From the NCBI RefSeq assembly GCF_014193255.1, contig NZ_JACHZB010000002.1, positions 922,142 through 986,141 on the forward strand: a DNA stretch of 64,000 nt, written 5' to 3'. Below are positions 45,005 through 53,008 of this stretch, piece after piece; the stretch's first letter is position 1, and each line of letters opens with the position of its first letter. The translations under genes were made by a program, and so were the position numbers. The DNA comes from Rhizobium sp. BK196. Its GTDB lineage: Bacteria; Pseudomonadota; Alphaproteobacteria; Rhizobiales; Rhizobiaceae. The notes beneath the pieces were generated by a model. That model was not told where the DNA came from and ran no database searches. It was given only the letters and a program-made list of their open reading frames with translations.

Positions 45005-45048
45005 GCAATTCCAGGAAAAGTGGGAGCCGGTTTTCCATCCGGAATTGC
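45005..45048. repeat. Rhizobial intergenic palindromic repeat
   Basis: Arms GCAATTCC and GGAATTGC flank AGGAAAAGTGGGAGCC and GGTTTTCCAT segments that pair in part. From memory of rhizobial genomes this matches a short palindromic repeat scattered between genes in Rhizobiaceae. It begins two bases after the GH94 stop. Only one copy was noticed in the window. Confidence 0.65.
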
Positions 45049-45049
45049 G

Positions 45050-45099
45050 AAAAAAACAATAGAGCGCCTCCTCCGATTCCGCATGCCGGAGGCGCTCTA
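45050..45099 (-). terminator. 12-bp hairpin with a minus-strand U-tract
   Basis: TAGAGCGCCTCC (45060-45071) and GGAGGCGCTCTA (45088-45099) pair perfectly around a 16-nt loop. On the minus strand it is followed by TTGTTTTTTT, an excellent U-tract; on the plus strand no T-run follows. The nearest plus-strand gene is GH94, yet the geometry favours leftward transcription, for which no gene was found. Confidence 0.72.
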
Positions 45100-45145
45100 C
45101 TAGCAGAGGGCTTCGTGCCGTAAAGGCTTCAGCTGATCGCAGGGC

Positions 45146-45271
45146 CTGCATAGGATGCATAGGTGCCTAGGCATTTTCCCATGCCCTCTGGAAAATGTCA
45201 GATTCATTAGCTGTCATATATGGCTGACATTTCTCACGTAGGCGAGCGAGAAACCTATGCATCCTATGCAG
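45146..45271. repeat. 126-bp element bounded by a perfect 19-bp inverted repeat
   Basis: CTGCATAGGATGCATAGGT (45146-45164) is exactly inverted at 45253-45271. Inside, AAATGTCAG (45193-45201) is inverted as CTGACATTT (45224-45232), so the whole element could fold as a nested cruciform. The left arm also contains the tandem unit TGCATAGG twice, with a diverged third copy TGCCTAGG. It encodes nothing and no target-site duplication is evident. Confidence 0.7.
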
Positions 45272-45458
45272 TGAAGACACAGTACCGCTCTATTTCCACC
45301 TCTGTGGGAACTGTAATTGGCCGGTATCAAATCGGCGTCATCGCCGCACACTCGCAAATGACACGTGCTCCTTCTTCAGCGCAGGGAACGCACCTATCAA
45401 TCATCGCTCTGGTTCATTTTTCGAGGCGATATCAATCATTTACCCGGTGGGTCGTTTG

Positions 45459-45507
45459 TTTATCGATAAAAACATTTGTTTCAGACAAAATAGATGATAA
45501 CGTTTCA
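45459..45507. promoter_or_regulatory. Candidate operators upstream of the glycoside ABC operon
   Basis: TTTATCGATAAA (45459-45470) is a perfect 12-bp palindrome, and TGATAACGTTTCA (45495-45507) has the AACGTT core of many LacI-family operators. Both lie 50-98 bp before the binding-protein start. The likely binder is the LacI-type regulator encoded within this operon, but the assignment rests only on proximity. Confidence 0.45.
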
Positions 45508-45556
45508 ACTAAATTGAATGCATGACGGCAACAGTCAATGTTTGGGAGGACATGAC

Positions 45557-46864
45557 ATGACCAGCAGCAGTAGATTTGCGCCCGAAATCCGTCGCCGCAC
45601 CCTTCTTGCCGGCGCAGGAAGCGCTGCGCTCTTGGCCGTCAGCGGAGCGGGACGGGCTCAGGATTCAATCAGCGGCGAACTCGTCGTTCTGAACTGGATC
45701 GGCGGCTCCGAACTCGAGATGATGCATTCGATTCAGAAAGCCTTTCTGGGGAAATATCCCAATGTCACGATCCGCGAGGTCGCCATCACTGGCCAGGGTG
45801 ACATGCGCGGCGGCATCCGCACCGCGCTGATGGGCGGCGAAGTCGTCGACGTGCTCTTCAACACTTGGCCGGCCTTCCGCAAGGAACTTGCCGATGCCGA
45901 TATGCTCCGGCCGATCGACGATCAGTGGAAATCCTTCGGTTGGGACAAACTCATCAGCCAATCGTGGAAGGATCTCGGATCTATTGGCGATAAGACCTAT
46001 GGCCTGACTTACACGTTCGGGGACCGCTCAGGCATCTGGTACAAGAAGGAGCATCTCGCCAAGGCCGGTATTGCCGAACCGCCGAAGACCTGGGACGAAT
46101 TTGTCGCCTCCTTCGCGAAGCTTACAAAGGCAGGCTACGCGGCTCCGGTCGCGATCCCCGGCAAATATTGGGCACATGCCGAATGGTTCGAAACCCTGCT
46201 GCTGAGAACCGCGGGCGTCGAGACGGCGACGAAGCTTGGCGCTCATGAGATCCCGTGGACCGATCCCGCTGTGAAGACGGCGCTGACGAAATATGCGCAG
46301 ATGCTGACCACCGGCTGCTGTGGCGCCCCAAACACGATGCTTGCCAATGACTGGGACGGTGAGGCCGACCAGATCTTCCAGGCCGATGCCAAGAACTATC
46401 TGCTGATCGGCATGTGGTTGAACAATCGTGCCAAGAACGATTACAAGCTCACCGAAGGCAAGGATTACGGTCTCTTCCAGTTCCCGTCCCTCGGGATGGG
46501 CCATGACGATACGTCGAGCGTCGACGCCAAGGAGCTACTGGTGACGACGAATGGCCCCAATCCGAAGGCGGCGGACGCCTTCCTCGATTTCTGGACGAGT
46601 GCCGAGGCCTCCAACATCCTTGCCAAAGCCGGCTATGCTTCACCGAGCAGCAATGTCGATGCCTCGCTCTATGGTGAAGCGCAGAAGGTGGCGACACAGG
46701 CGGTCGCAAGCTCGAAGCTGCAATTCGTGCTCGGCGACCTGCTGCCCGGCGATCTCGTCGACGAGTATCGCGTGCAGTTGCAAAAATTCCTGCAGGATCC
46801 GTCCGATGCCAATATCGACACTGTCCTTGCGGCTATAGAGACAAAGGCCAAGGGTTCCTACTGA
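45557..46864 (+). CDS. CUT1 ABC transporter extracellular sugar-binding protein
   Basis: A 435-residue family 1 solute-binding protein. The N-terminus has RRRTLLAG followed by a hydrophobic run to GRAQDS, a probable Tat or Sec signal. The mature protein has VVLNWIGGSELEMM, GVDVLFNTW-like and KTWDEFVASFAKL blocks typical of oligosaccharide-binding proteins. GGAGG precedes ATG at 45557; the frame opens at 45518. Its stop overlaps the first permease as TGATG. It should bind the oligosaccharide attacked by the two glycosidases of the operon. Confidence 0.9.
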   Translation: MTSSSRFAPEIRRRTLLAGAGSAALLAVSGAGRAQDSISGELVVLNWIGGSELEMMHSIQKAFLGKYPNVTIREVAITGQGDMRGGIRTALMGGEVVDVLFNTWPAFRKELADADMLRPIDDQWKSFGWDKLISQSWKDLGSIGDKTYGLTYTFGDRSGIWYKKEHLAKAGIAEPPKTWDEFVASFAKLTKAGYAAPVAIPGKYWAHAEWFETLLLRTAGVETATKLGAHEIPWTDPAVKTALTKYAQMLTTGCCGAPNTMLANDWDGEADQIFQADAKNYLLIGMWLNNRAKNDYKLTEGKDYGLFQFPSLGMGHDDTSSVDAKELLVTTNGPNPKAADAFLDFWTSAEASNILAKAGYASPSSNVDASLYGEAQKVATQAVASSKLQFVLGDLLPGDLVDEYRVQLQKFLQDPSDANIDTVLAAIETKAKGSY

Positions 46865-47823
46865 TGGCTGACACCTCCGCTTCCCCGGTGCGGGAAGCGG
46901 CGGGCGTGATGCAGGGTTCTCCGCCGGCAGCTGGCATCAGAAGCCATCGGCGTCTGCTCAGGAACACGCCCGCCGCGCTTATCCTGATTGCGCCGGTTCT
47001 CGTATTGTTTGCGATCGCCGTGATCTACCCGCTGGTCGAGACGATCCGGCTGAGCTTCTGGGATATCCAGGGGCTCAAGAAACCAGCCTTTATCGGCTTC
47101 GGAAATTATACGCGGCTCTTCGCCGACGCGGCTTTCCGCAACACGCTGCTGACGACCTTGATCTTCACCATCGGCACGACTGCGATCTCGGTGGCGATCG
47201 GCTGGGTTCTGGCGATGCTGTGCGCTTTTGCACCACAGCAGACCCTGCCCTTCCGCGTGATGATCTTCGCGGCCTTCGGCATTTCGGAAGCGGTTTCCGG
47301 CTATATGTGGATCGGCATTTACAGGCCGGATGCCGGCGGTCTGCTCAATTCACTGATCCAGCTCCTGGGCTTTCCGGGCTTCGCGCACGCCTGGTTGGGT
47401 GACGCCAACACGGCCCTCTGGGCGCTCATCGTCGCGGCCTCCTGGAGCGGTGTCGGACTGCCGCTGATGCTGATCTTCGCCGCCATCCAGGCGATCCCTA
47501 AATCCGTGCTTGAAGCCGCCTATATGGATGGTGCCAAGCCGCTCTCGACCATGCGACACATCATGATGCCGCTGTCGATGCCGGGCGTGCGCGTCGCCGT
47601 CTTCATCAATCTCCTGTCGGCTCTGCGCGCCTTCGACATCATCTATATCCTGACCGGCGGCGGGCCGGTGCGCTCGACGGAAACTGTCGGCTATTTCATG
47701 TACCGGGAATCCATGACGCAGTTCAAACTGGGCTATGGTGCGGCCGCTACCGTCATCCTGCTGCTTGCAGTCCTGATCGTCTCCATCCCCGCTATCATCC
47801 AGCGAACGGCAGGTGCGAAATGA
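46864..47823 (+). CDS. CUT1 sugar ABC transporter permease (MalF-type)
   Basis: A 319-residue inner-membrane protein with about six transmembrane helices after a cytoplasmic N-terminus. The EAA loop is seen as EAAYMDGAKPLSTMRHIMMPLSMP, here quoted from its conserved part only, and IILTGGGP-like IYILTGGGPV follows, both typical of MalF/UgpA proteins. It shares one base with the binding-protein stop and four with the next permease, so stoichiometry is set by translational coupling. Confidence 0.92.
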   Translation: MADTSASPVREAAGVMQGSPPAAGIRSHRRLLRNTPAALILIAPVLVLFAIAVIYPLVETIRLSFWDIQGLKKPAFIGFGNYTRLFADAAFRNTLLTTLIFTIGTTAISVAIGWVLAMLCAFAPQQTLPFRVMIFAAFGISEAVSGYMWIGIYRPDAGGLLNSLIQLLGFPGFAHAWLGDANTALWALIVAASWSGVGLPLMLIFAAIQAIPKSVLEAAYMDGAKPLSTMRHIMMPLSMPGVRVAVFINLLSALRAFDIIYILTGGGPVRSTETVGYFMYRESMTQFKLGYGAAATVILLLAVLIVSIPAIIQRTAGAK

Positions 47824-48641
47824 CCGGCAAAGCACCTCGCTGGATTATCGCCGTCGTCGGCATCGTCGCCTTCATCTGGGTGATCCCGATCATCGGCATC
47901 GTCGTCACCTCGTTGCGCCCGCCCGAGGGCGTATCGCTCGGCTGGTGGCGCTTCGATCATTTCGATCTCACCCTCGATGCCTGGCGCCGCGTCTGGGACA
48001 AATATCCGCTCGCAGACTCCATGTGGGTGACGATGAAGACGGCTGGTCTCGCGACGGCGCTCACCATGCTGCTGACGCCGGCGGCGGCCTATGCCTTCCA
48101 CTTCCTGACATTCCCATTCCGCCGATTGCTGCTGATCATCATCATCAATGCATTCGTGCTGCCCCAGCAGGTCGTCATCATTCCGCTCTTCACGCTCTGG
48201 CGCGATATGGGACTGATCGACAACATCCTCTCTGTGCTCATCCCCTATGTCGGGCTGTCATTCGCCTGGTCGATCTTCCTCGTCAAAAACTTTTTCGAGG
48301 ATTTTCCTAGGGAATTGGTGGAAGCCGCCAAGATTGACGGCTGCGGACCGCTCGCGACCTTCCGCCATGTGGTGCTGCCGAACAGTCTGTCGCCGATCTT
48401 TGCCGTCGGCATCCTGCAGTTCCTCTGGACATGGAATGCCCTGTTGCTGCCGATGCTCTTTCTGCGCAGTGATGTTCCCCTTCCTGTGCTGCTCGCCCGT
48501 ATCTCCGGCAGCTACGAGATCAATTGGGACCTGAGATCGGTGGCGGCCATCATCACCACCATCGTTCCCCTGCTCGTCTTCCTCGTTTTCCAACGTCAGT
48601 TCGCCGCCGGCTCGCAAACCCGCGCCGGCGCAAAGGAATAG
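47820..48641 (+). CDS. CUT1 sugar ABC transporter permease (MalG-type)
   Basis: A 273-residue inner-membrane protein with about six helices. The EAA loop reads ELVEAAKIDGCGPLATF, followed by VVLPNSLSPIFAVGILQF, as in MalG/UgpE. An ATGA overlap joins it to the preceding permease. It forms the channel with that permease; the energising ATPase is encoded further along at 51.9-53.0 kb, with a glycosidase and a regulator between. Confidence 0.92.
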   Translation: MTGKAPRWIIAVVGIVAFIWVIPIIGIVVTSLRPPEGVSLGWWRFDHFDLTLDAWRRVWDKYPLADSMWVTMKTAGLATALTMLLTPAAAYAFHFLTFPFRRLLLIIIINAFVLPQQVVIIPLFTLWRDMGLIDNILSVLIPYVGLSFAWSIFLVKNFFEDFPRELVEAAKIDGCGPLATFRHVVLPNSLSPIFAVGILQFLWTWNALLLPMLFLRSDVPLPVLLARISGSYEINWDLRSVAAIITTIVPLLVFLVFQRQFAAGSQTRAGAKE

Positions 48642-48646
48642 GACCA

Positions 48647-50698
48647 ATGCCCAAGACCACGAACAAGCCGCTGCGCTACCGCCAGATCCATCTCGATTTC
48701 CATACGTCGGAACATATTCCGGGCATCGGCGCCGATTTCGATCCGGATGTCTTCGTCTCGACACTGAAAGCAGCCCATGTCGATTCCATCACCATCTTCG
48801 CCAAGTGCCATCACGGCTGGTCCTATTATCCGACCAAGGTCGGCAAGCCGCATCCGCGACTTGCCCGCCCGGACCTTCTCGGTGACATGGTGAAGGCGCT
48901 TGCCGCAGCGGATATCGAAAGCCCGATCTATATCTCTGTTCAGTGGGACGAGCTGACGGCACGCGAACATCCTGAATGGCGCGCCATGAGCGCATCGAAC
49001 CGCTATCATCACGACCGGCCGGCCGACCCCTCCGCCGGCAAGCAACTCAGCCCTGCCTGGCACACGCTCTGCCTCAATCATGCGGGTCTAAGACACTACA
49101 TCCTCGAACAGGCACGCGAGGTCGCGCAGAACTATCCGACGCAGGGCCTCTTCTTCGATATCATCCTGACGCCGGATTGCGTCTGCCCAGCCTGCGTCGA
49201 ACGCATGCTGTGCGAAGGTCTCGACCCTGAAAACCCGGCCGACCGCCTGAAGAACGACGAAGCCGTCAACGAGCAGTTTCGCCGCGAGACGAGTGAAGCG
49301 CTGTTTGCGGAGTTCCCTGGCCTGCGCGTCTTCTACAATTGCGGCCACATCCATAAGCAGGGGCCGGAACGCTTTTCGACCTATTCGCATCTCGAACTCG
49401 AAAGCCTGCCGACGGGCGGTTGGGGATACGACCACTTTCCCTCAAGCGCCCGTTATGCGGCAACGCTTGGCATGGACTTTCTCGCCCATACCGGCAAGTT
49501 CCATACGTCCTGGGGCGAATTCGGCGGCTTCAAACATCCGGATGCACTGGAATACGAATGTGCCCAGATGATCGCGCTCGGCTCCAAATGCCTGGTCGGC
49601 GACCAGCTTCATCCGAACGGAGCGATCAACCCTGACACCTATGCGTCGATCGCGCCGGCCTATCGTCGTGTTGAAAAGCTCGAGCCTTTCCTCGAAGGCG
49701 CCAAGCAGATTTCCGAAATCGCCATACTCTCGGCGGAACACATGAACCCGAAGGGCGCACGCAACCATCCAAGCGATGATGGCGCCGCCCAGGTGCTGCA
49801 GGAGCTGAAACGGCCTTTCGACGTCATCGATAAGTCTGGCCGTTTCGAGCAATACCGGCTGCTGATCCTGCCGGATGAAATCCCTGTCGATGCCGCGCTC
49901 GCCGCACGGCTCAAATCCTATCTCGCGGGCGGCGGCAGGATCATTGCCTCCTGGCGTTCGGGTCTTGATGAAAACGGACGATTTGCTGTCGACTTCGGTA
50001 TCGAAAGGGGAGCCGCGCCCATCGCTTTCAAGCCGAGCTATGTAAAAGCCGGAAAGAATCTCGATCCGTCCATGCCGGAAACGGCCTTTGTCTTCTACGA
50101 TGATGCCGAAACCGTCCGTTCGGTCGGTGCGACGGTGCTGGCCGGCATATATCCCTCCTATTTCAACCGCTCCTACAAGCATTTCTGCTCACATCAGCAT
50201 GCGCCCGACGACCCGGATGCCGATATGCTGGGCGCAGCAGTCACCGAGCACGAGGGTGTGGCCTACATCGCTTATCCGATCTTCCGGCTCTACCGGGCGA
50301 TGGGCCAGCCGCTCTACAAATATCTGGTTCGCGGCCTTCTTGATCGACTTGTCCCCAATCCGGCCATGGTCACCGACCTGCCGTCTTCCGGCCGGGCGAC
50401 ACTGACGCGCCAGATCGAGCATGACCGCCATATCCTGCATCTGCTCTACGGTCCGCCGCAGATCCGCGGCAAGGATGTGCGCGGCGACGACGGTTCGACC
50501 CGGGTCATGGAGATGATCGAGGACATTCCGGCGATTGGCCCGGTCAATGCCACTGTGCGCCTGCCGACAAAACCGAAGCGCGTTTTTGACGCGATGACAG
50601 GAGAGGATCTTGCCTGGAATGCGGGTGACGATGGCGCCATCAACATCACGGTGCCGCGCCTGCGCATCCACAGCGCCGTGGTCTTCGAAGGCGCATAA
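48647..50698 (+). CDS. GH42-fold glycoside hydrolase, GH151 alpha-L-fucosidase-like
   Basis: A 683-residue protein with a TIM-barrel N-terminal half (RYRQIHLDFHTSEHIPGIG, DSITIFAKCHHGWSYYPTK, GLFFDIILTPDCVCPAC) and a beta-galactosidase trimerisation-like domain after about residue 380 (QISEIAILSAEHMN, YRLLILPDEIPVD). This architecture matches the GHL6/GH151 group, which includes alpha-L-fucosidases. No signal peptide, so it acts after uptake. ATG at 48647 follows AAGGAATAGGA; a longer frame begins inside the permease gene. A GH95 enzyme in the same operon supports fucoside hydrolysis. Family assignment from memory is moderately sure; activity is inferred. Confidence 0.68.
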   Translation: MPKTTNKPLRYRQIHLDFHTSEHIPGIGADFDPDVFVSTLKAAHVDSITIFAKCHHGWSYYPTKVGKPHPRLARPDLLGDMVKALAAADIESPIYISVQWDELTAREHPEWRAMSASNRYHHDRPADPSAGKQLSPAWHTLCLNHAGLRHYILEQAREVAQNYPTQGLFFDIILTPDCVCPACVERMLCEGLDPENPADRLKNDEAVNEQFRRETSEALFAEFPGLRVFYNCGHIHKQGPERFSTYSHLELESLPTGGWGYDHFPSSARYAATLGMDFLAHTGKFHTSWGEFGGFKHPDALEYECAQMIALGSKCLVGDQLHPNGAINPDTYASIAPAYRRVEKLEPFLEGAKQISEIAILSAEHMNPKGARNHPSDDGAAQVLQELKRPFDVIDKSGRFEQYRLLILPDEIPVDAALAARLKSYLAGGGRIIASWRSGLDENGRFAVDFGIERGAAPIAFKPSYVKAGKNLDPSMPETAFVFYDDAETVRSVGATVLAGIYPSYFNRSYKHFCSHQHAPDDPDADMLGAAVTEHEGVAYIAYPIFRLYRAMGQPLYKYLVRGLLDRLVPNPAMVTDLPSSGRATLTRQIEHDRHILHLLYGPPQIRGKDVRGDDGSTRVMEMIEDIPAIGPVNATVRLPTKPKRVFDAMTGEDLAWNAGDDGAINITVPRLRIHSAVVFEGA

Positions 50699-50838
50699 TG
50701 TAGATTGAAGTAAGGGAGCCGTCGGACTTTGCTCTTGCCGCCCGCGATACTGGTGGGCGGCGGAGCGCTGGGCTATACGACGGAAAGGCGCTTGGCCTGG
50801 CGCCATTTCCCATGGATGAATGCAGGAGCCCGCTCGAA

Positions 50839-51873
50839 ATGCAACAAACGGACCAGACGGCCGGAAGGAAGCGCGGAGCCACGATCATCGACGTTGCCAA
50901 GGTGGCGAACGTCGCGGTCGGCACTGTGTCGCGCTATCTTAACGGCCAAACGATCCGTCGCTCGAACCGCGAGCAGATCGAGCGGGCGATCCAGGATCTC
51001 GGCTACCGGCGCAATGCCGCAGCCGCCTCGATCCGCACCGATCTCACCCATATGATCGGCTTCCTGGTGCCGACCTTCGACGAGTTCCATGCCCGAATGC
51101 TGGAGCATCTTGCTCATTCCGTGCGTCAGACCGGAAGGGCGCTCTTGACCTACTGCCATGGCGGCGATCCGCGCGTGGTGGCCGAGGCACTGGATTTCTT
51201 TGCGGCGCAGCGCGTCGATGCGCTCGTCATGGACGGCACTGCGGAAGTCTATGATCGCGTCGACGACCTGATCCACCACGACATTCCGATCATCTTCTAC
51301 AACAACGACGTCCGCGGGCTGGCGGCAGACCGGGTGATGGTAGAGAACCATCGCGCAAGCCACCGCATCGTCAGCCACCTCATCGATCTCGGCCACAGCC
51401 GCATCGGCATTCTTACAGGCGATCCACGCAATTCCTCGGGTATAGAACGGCTGGAGGGCTATGAGCAGGCGCTGCGCGATCGGGGCATTGCAATCGATCC
51501 AACACTCGCAGTGCGCGGCAACTGGCGCATGGACGGCGGTTATCAGGCGACCAAACGGCTGATGTCGCTCGAAAACCCACCGACCGCGATCTTCTCGGCC
51601 AATTACGGCATGGCGATCGGGGCGCTGAGCTGGCTGAAGGAAAACGGCCGGCATGTGCCCGAAGATATTTCGCTTGCGAGCTTCGACGATGTGGCGATCT
51701 TCCGCCTCTACGAAGCCGGCATTACGGCCGTCGCCCAGCCGGTCGCAAGCGTTGCCGAAACCATTACCGACATTCTCGTGGAACGTCTGACGGAGCCCTC
51801 CGGGGGAGCGACACGCAGCGTCGTCCTTGAATGCGACATCATCCTACGAGGCTCGACGCGACGGATCACCTGA
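50839..51873 (+). CDS. LacI-family regulator of the glycoside operon
   Basis: A 344-residue regulator with N-terminal HTH ATIIDVAKVANVAVGTVSRYLNG and hinge LGYRRNAAAASIRTDLT, then a periplasmic-binding-like domain. ATG at 50839 follows AGGAG by 10 bp; ATG at 50812, nine codons earlier, has no ribosome site. The gene is embedded in the transporter/glycosidase operon, so it probably regulates that operon in response to a breakdown product. Confidence 0.9.
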   Translation: MQQTDQTAGRKRGATIIDVAKVANVAVGTVSRYLNGQTIRRSNREQIERAIQDLGYRRNAAAASIRTDLTHMIGFLVPTFDEFHARMLEHLAHSVRQTGRALLTYCHGGDPRVVAEALDFFAAQRVDALVMDGTAEVYDRVDDLIHHDIPIIFYNNDVRGLAADRVMVENHRASHRIVSHLIDLGHSRIGILTGDPRNSSGIERLEGYEQALRDRGIAIDPTLAVRGNWRMDGGYQATKRLMSLENPPTAIFSANYGMAIGALSWLKENGRHVPEDISLASFDDVAIFRLYEAGITAVAQPVASVAETITDILVERLTEPSGGATRSVVLECDIILRGSTRRIT

Positions 51874-51910
51874 CGCGCGCTGCCCACCAGGCGGTTAAAG
51901 GGAGGAAGCT

Positions 51911-53008
51911 TTGGCCAGCGTAGAATTGCACGATATCGACAAATCCTACGGTAGCTTTCAAGCCATCGAGGGCCTGAACCTGAGCGTCGACGACGGATCA
52001 TTCACGGTCTTCGTCGGGCCTTCCGGCTGCGGAAAATCAACGCTTCTGCGCATGATCGCCGGCCTTGAGAAGATCACCGCCGGCGATCTCAAGATCGATG
52101 GGCGGCGCATGAACGAGGCCGACCCGATCGAGCGCGGCGTGGCTATGGTCTTCCAGAACTACGCGCTCTACCCGCATATGACAGTGGAGCAGAATATCGG
52201 CTTTTCACTGCGCATGGCCGGCATGGGCAAGGCCGACATCGACCGCAGCGTCGCTGCAGCGGCAGCCACCTTGCAGATCGAAGCGCTGTTGAAGCGCAAA
52301 CCTGCGCAGCTCTCGGGCGGTCAGCGCCAGCGCGTCGCAATCGGTCGTGCGATCGTGCGCAACCCGGCCGTTTTCCTGTTCGACGAACCCCTGTCGAACC
52401 TCGATGCGGAACTCAGGGTCTCGATGCGCGTCGAGATCGCCAAGCTGCATCGCCGCATCGGCGCGACGATGATCTATGTCACCCATGACCAGACGGAGGC
52501 TATGACGCTCGCTGACAAGATCGTCGTCATGCGGGCTGGCAAGATCGAGCAGGCCGGCACGCCGGATGCGCTCTACGCCGATCCGGACAATCTCTTCGTC
52601 GCCGGCTTCATCGGCTCGCCGCGCATGAATTTCCTCGATGGCAGGTCCGGTGCGGACGGGGCAATCAGGCTCGATTGCGGCGCGGTTTTCAGGGCCGGCA
52701 TCGTCGGCACGGGCAGCGAGATGCCAGTCAAGGTCGGCATCCGGCCGGAGCATTTTACGGGACGCGATGAGGGCGGCGGCTCAATCGACGTCAAGGTCGA
52801 GGTCGTGGAAAACCTCGGCGGAACCCGCTTCATCTATGGCACGCTCAACTCGGGCCAATCGGTGATCGTCGAGGACCGTTCGGAAAGAGTTTTGCGCCCC
52901 GGGGAAACGATAAGCGCAGGCTTTCCGGCCCGAAAAGCGCTGCTCTTCGGTGTCGATGGCCTACGCATTCGCGACGCCAGGCCGGCAAACAGCATTCCGG
53001 CAGAATGA
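51911..53008 (+). CDS. Sugar ABC transporter ATPase, UgpC/MalK family (TTG start)
   Basis: A 365-residue ATPase with Walker A GPSGCGKST near 37-45, VFQNYALYPHM, LSGGQRQRVAIGRA, FLFDEPLSNLDAEL and VTHDQTEAMTLADK, plus the MalK-type C-terminal domain. The start is TTG at 51911, four bases after GGAGGAAGCT; no ATG or GTG lies near the conserved ASVELHDIDKSYG beginning. The rare codon may limit yield. It should energise the permeases at 46.9-48.6 kb. The stop overlaps the GH95 start as ATGA. Confidence 0.9.
   Translation: MASVELHDIDKSYGSFQAIEGLNLSVDDGSFTVFVGPSGCGKSTLLRMIAGLEKITAGDLKIDGRRMNEADPIERGVAMVFQNYALYPHMTVEQNIGFSLRMAGMGKADIDRSVAAAAATLQIEALLKRKPAQLSGGQRQRVAIGRAIVRNPAVFLFDEPLSNLDAELRVSMRVEIAKLHRRIGATMIYVTHDQTEAMTLADKIVVMRAGKIEQAGTPDALYADPDNLFVAGFIGSPRMNFLDGRSGADGAIRLDCGAVFRAGIVGTGSEMPVKVGIRPEHFTGRDEGGGSIDVKVEVVENLGGTRFIYGTLNSGQSVIVEDRSERVLRPGETISAGFPARKALLFGVDGLRIRDARPANSIPAE

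Noticed and set aside
50737..50761. Hairpin GCCGCCC/GGGCGGC after the GH151-like gene
   Set aside because: Seven-base GC stem without a U-tract in an operon that continues downstream; not convincing as a terminator.
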